Source: Ptiloglossa arizonensis
Taxonomy: Eukaryota; Arthropoda; Insecta; Hymenoptera; Colletidae
NCBI RefSeq assembly: GCF_051014685.1
Contig: NW_027479402.1
Location: 1 to 64,000 of the forward strand
Direction of reading: 5' to 3'
DNA length: 64,000 bases
Shown here one piece after another: positions 61,061-64,000 of the stretch (positions are counted from its first letter, which is position 1; each line of letters starts with the position of its first letter). The notes below the pieces were generated by a model that ran no database searches, was not told the DNA's origin, and saw nothing but the letters and a program-made list of their open reading frames with translations. A program made the position numbers and the translations under genes.

Positions 61061-64000
61061 AACGGCCTAGGGGAAAAGTACGCATACCGTTGTAATCGGG
61101 CGAGTTTCTACTTTCAGATGCAACAGAAATTTTGCGGACTGGTCAATCCGTTCGCGAGATATGGCAATTTGGAGGTAAGAAACGCTTGAGAAACTCAAAA
61201 TTTTCGCAGTTCTGATGCTCGACAAGCATAACTAGAACGGTCTAGGGGAAAAGTTCGCATACGGTTGTAATCGGGCGAGTTTCTACTTTCAGATGCAACA
61301 GAAATTTTGCGGATTGGTCAATCCGTTCGCGAGATATGGCAGTTTGGAGGTAAGCAACGCTTGGGAAACCCAAAATTTTCGCAGTTCTCATGCTCGAAAC
61401 GTATAACTACAACGGCCTAGGGGAAAAGTACGCATATCGTTGTAATCGGGCGAGTTTCAACTTTCAGATGCAACAGAAATTTTGCGGATTGGTCAATCCG
61501 TTCGCGAGATATGGCAGTTTGTAGGTAAGAAACGCTTGAGAAACTCAACATTTTCGCAGTTCTGATGCTCGAAACGAATAACTAGAACGGCCTAGGGGAA
61601 AAGTACGCATGGCGTTGTAATCGGGCGAGTTTCTACATTCAGATGCAACAGAAATTTTGCGGATTGGTCAATCCGTTCGCGAGATATGGCAGTTTGGAGG
61701 TAAGAAACACTTGAGAAACTCAAAATCTTCGCAGTTCTGATGCTCGAAACGAATAACTAGAACGGCCTAGGAGAAAAGTACGCATACCGTTGTAATCGGG
61801 CGAGTTTCTACTGTCAGATGCAACAGAAATTTTGTGGATTAGTCAATCCTTTCGCGAGATATGGCAGTTTGGAGGAAAGAAACGCTTGAGAAACTCAAAA
61901 TTTTCGCAGTTCTGATGCTCGACAAGCATAACTAGAACGGTCTAGGGGAAAAGTACGCATACCGTTGTAATCGGGCGACTTTCTACTTTCAGATGCAACA
62001 GAAATTTTGCGAATTGGTCAATCCGTTCGCGAGATATGGCAGTTTGTATGTAAGAAACGCTTGAGAAACTCAACATTTTTGCAGATCTGATGCTCGAAAC
62101 GAATAACTAGAACGGCCTAGGGTAAAAGTACGCATACCGTTGTAATCGGGCGAGTTTCTACTTTCAGATGCAACAGAAATTTTGCGGATTGGTCAATCCG
62201 TTCGCGAGATATGGCAGTTTGGTGGTAAGAAACGCTTGAGGAACTCAAAATTTTCGCAGTTCTGATGCTCGAAACGAATAACTAGAACGGACTAGGGGAA
62301 AAGTACGCATACCGTTGTAATCGGGCGAGTTTCTACTTTCAGATGCAACAGAAATTTTGCGGATTGGTCAATCCGTTCGCGAGATATGGTAATTTGGAGG
62401 TAAGAAACGGTTGAGAAACTCAAAATTTTCACAGTTCTGATGCTCGAAACGAATAACCAGAACGGCCTAGGGGATAAGTACGCATACCGTTGTAATCGGG
62501 CGAGTTTCTACTTTCAGATGCAACAGAAATTTTGCGGATTGGTCAATCCGTTCGCGAGATATGGCAGTTTGGAGGTAAGAAACGCTTGAGAAACTCAAAA
62601 TTTTCACAGTTCTGATGATCGAAACGAATAACTAGAACGGACTAGGGGAAAAGTACGCATACCGTTGTAATCGGGCGAGTTTCTACTTTCAGATGCAACA
62701 GGAATTTTGCGGATCGGTCAATCCGTTCGCGAGATATGGCAGTTTGGAGGTAAGCAACGCTTGAGAAACTCAAAATTTTCGAAGTTCTCATGCTCGAAAC
62801 GAATAACTACAACGGCCTAGGGGAAAAGTACGCATACCGTTGTAATCGGGCGAGTTTCTACTTTCAGATGCAACAGAAATTTTGCGGATTGGTCAATCCG
62901 TTCGCGAGATATGGCAGTTTGGAGGTAAGAAACGCTTGAGAAACTCAAAATTTTCACAGTTCTGATGCTCGAAACGAATAACTAGAACGGACTAGGGGAA
63001 AAGTACGCATACCGTTGTAATCGGGCGAGTTTCTACTTTCAGATGCAACAGAAATTTTGCGGATTGGTCAATCCGTTCGCGAGATATGGCAGTTTGGAGG
63101 TAAGAAACGGTTGAGAAACTCAAAATTTTCACAGTTCTGATGCTCGAAACGAATAACCAGAACGGCCTAGGGGAAAAGTACGCATACCGTTGTAATCGGG
63201 CGAGTTTCTACTTTCAGATGCAACAGAAATTTTGCGGATTGGTCAATCCGTTCGCGAGATATGGCAGTTTGGAGGTAAGCAACGCTTGGGAAACCCAAAA
63301 TTTTCGCAGTTCTCATGCTCGAAACGTATAACTACAACGGCCTAGGGGAAAAGTACGCATACCGTTGTAATCGGGCGAGTTTCTACTTTCAGATGCAACA
63401 GAAATTTTGCGGATTGGTCAATCCGTTCGCGAGATATGGCAGTTTGTAGGTAAGAAACGCTTGAGAAACTCAACATTTTTGCAGTTCTGATGCTCGAAAC
63501 GAATAACTAGAACGGCCTAGGGGAAAAGTACGCATACCGTTGTAATCGGGCGAGTTCCTACTTTCAGATGCAACAGAAATTTTGCGGATTGGTCAATCCG
63601 TTCGCGAGATATGGCAGTTTGGAGGAAAGAAACGCTTGAGAAACTCAAAATTTTCGCAGTTCTGATGCTCGACAAGCATAACTAGAACGGTCTAGGGGAA
63701 AAGTACGCATACCGTTGTAATCGGGCGACTTTCTACTTTCGGATGCAACAGAAATTCTGCGGATTGGTCAATCCGTTCGCGAGATATGGCAGTTTGGATG
63801 TATGAAACACTTGAGAAACACAAAATTTTCGCAGTTCTGATGCTCGAAACGAATAACTAGAGCGGCCCAGGGGAAAAATACGCATACCGTTGTAATCGGG
63901 CGAGTTTCTACTTTCAGATGCAACAGAAATTTTGCGGATTGGTCAATCCGTTCGCGAGATGTGGCAGTTTGGAGGTAAGAAACGCTTGAGAAACTCAAAA

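Larger units (their letters stand above)
1..64000 (+). repeat. Tandem satellite array, 175-bp monomer, fills the whole window
   Basis: The landmark GAGATATGGC (or GAGATGTGGC) recurs every 175 bases from base 1 to base 63,956, always in the same orientation. The span 1 to 63,956 equals 364 x 175 plus four 63-bp units plus a net +3 from twelve 1-bp insertions and nine 1-bp deletions. There is therefore no room for an inserted element or unique sequence. Neighbouring monomers differ by a few percent, while blocks of several monomers recur at near identity, which is higher-order repeat structure. The size is close to a nucleosome plus linker, as in many centromeric satellites. The centromeric role is inferred; I do not recognise the family. 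Confidence 0.98.
52766..64000 (+). repeat. Array region VII: short-period HORs with distinct variants
   Basis: No 1-bp length change is seen to the right of 50,588, so register is exact. Local variants are ACGGAGTAGGGG with GCAACGGAAA, CTACTGTCAG, CCTAGGAGAA, GCTTGGGAAACCC, CAGGAATTTTGCGGATC and GTTTGGTGGTAAG. HOR periods of 350, 700, 875 and 2,450 bp are visible. No gene is seen, and the array continues past the window edge. Confidence 0.85.

Noticed and set aside
1..64000. CRISPR array or other repeat-spacer system
   Set aside because: Monomers abut with no unique spacers, the unit is 175 bp, and no cas-like gene is present.
1..64000. Assignment to a known satellite family or host
   Set aside because: I compared it from memory with a few plant and mammalian centromere repeats and did not recognise it. 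Without a database search, naming a species would be a guess.

Overview
This window is tandem satellite DNA from end to end. I see no gene, RNA gene, transposon or unique spacer in it. A 175-bp monomer repeats head-to-tail on one strand through all 64,000 bases. I number it from GAGATATGGC (window base 1) to ATCCGTTCGC. The count closes: 364 full-length monomers, four monomers cut to 63 bp, twelve 1-bp insertions and nine 1-bp deletions, plus a 45-bp partial monomer at the right end, account for every base. Both window edges fall inside the array, so the true array is longer. Monomer size, HOR (higher-order repeat) organisation and absence of genes point to a eukaryotic centromeric or pericentromeric array. 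I do not recognise the satellite family and cannot name the host. The consensus is about 44% GC with 13 CpG per monomer (observed/expected near 1.6). This argues against heavy germline CpG methylation and fits an invertebrate or fungus somewhat better than a plant or vertebrate. That is only a hint.

Each consensus monomer carries several self-complementary sites: a TTGAG-AAA-CTCAA hairpin (monomer positions 31-43), AAAATTTT (42-49), CCTAGG (86-91), a CGGATTG-GT-CAATCCG dyad (155-170) and TCGCGA across the monomer border. It also holds a CENP-B-box-like 17-mer at 105-121, which matches 7 of the 9 core positions. The most variable stretch (about 103-108) overlaps the left edge of that motif.

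Layout: (I) 1-4,555, mixed monomers with four 63-bp deletion monomers; (II) 4,556-21,950, nested HORs in perfect 175-bp register, including three copies of a 14-mer; (III) 21,951-30,984, two copies of a 4,027-bp 23-mer; (IV) 30,985-36,900, a patchy zone holding seven of the nine 174-bp monomers; (V) 36,901-43,739, mixed blocks ending in a tandem 1,575-bp 9-mer; (VI) 43,740-52,765, a 4.2-4.4 kb 24/25-mer HOR; (VII) 52,766-64,000, shorter-period HORs of 2, 4, 5 and 14 monomers with their own variants. Bases 1-880 match 44,880-45,759 almost exactly.

The most unusual observation is a compensatory double substitution in the hairpin stem (TTGAG/CTCAA to TTGGG/CCCAA) in seven monomers, with one-sided intermediates also present. 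Next are the microhomology-derived 63-bp monomers and the CENP-B-box resemblance.
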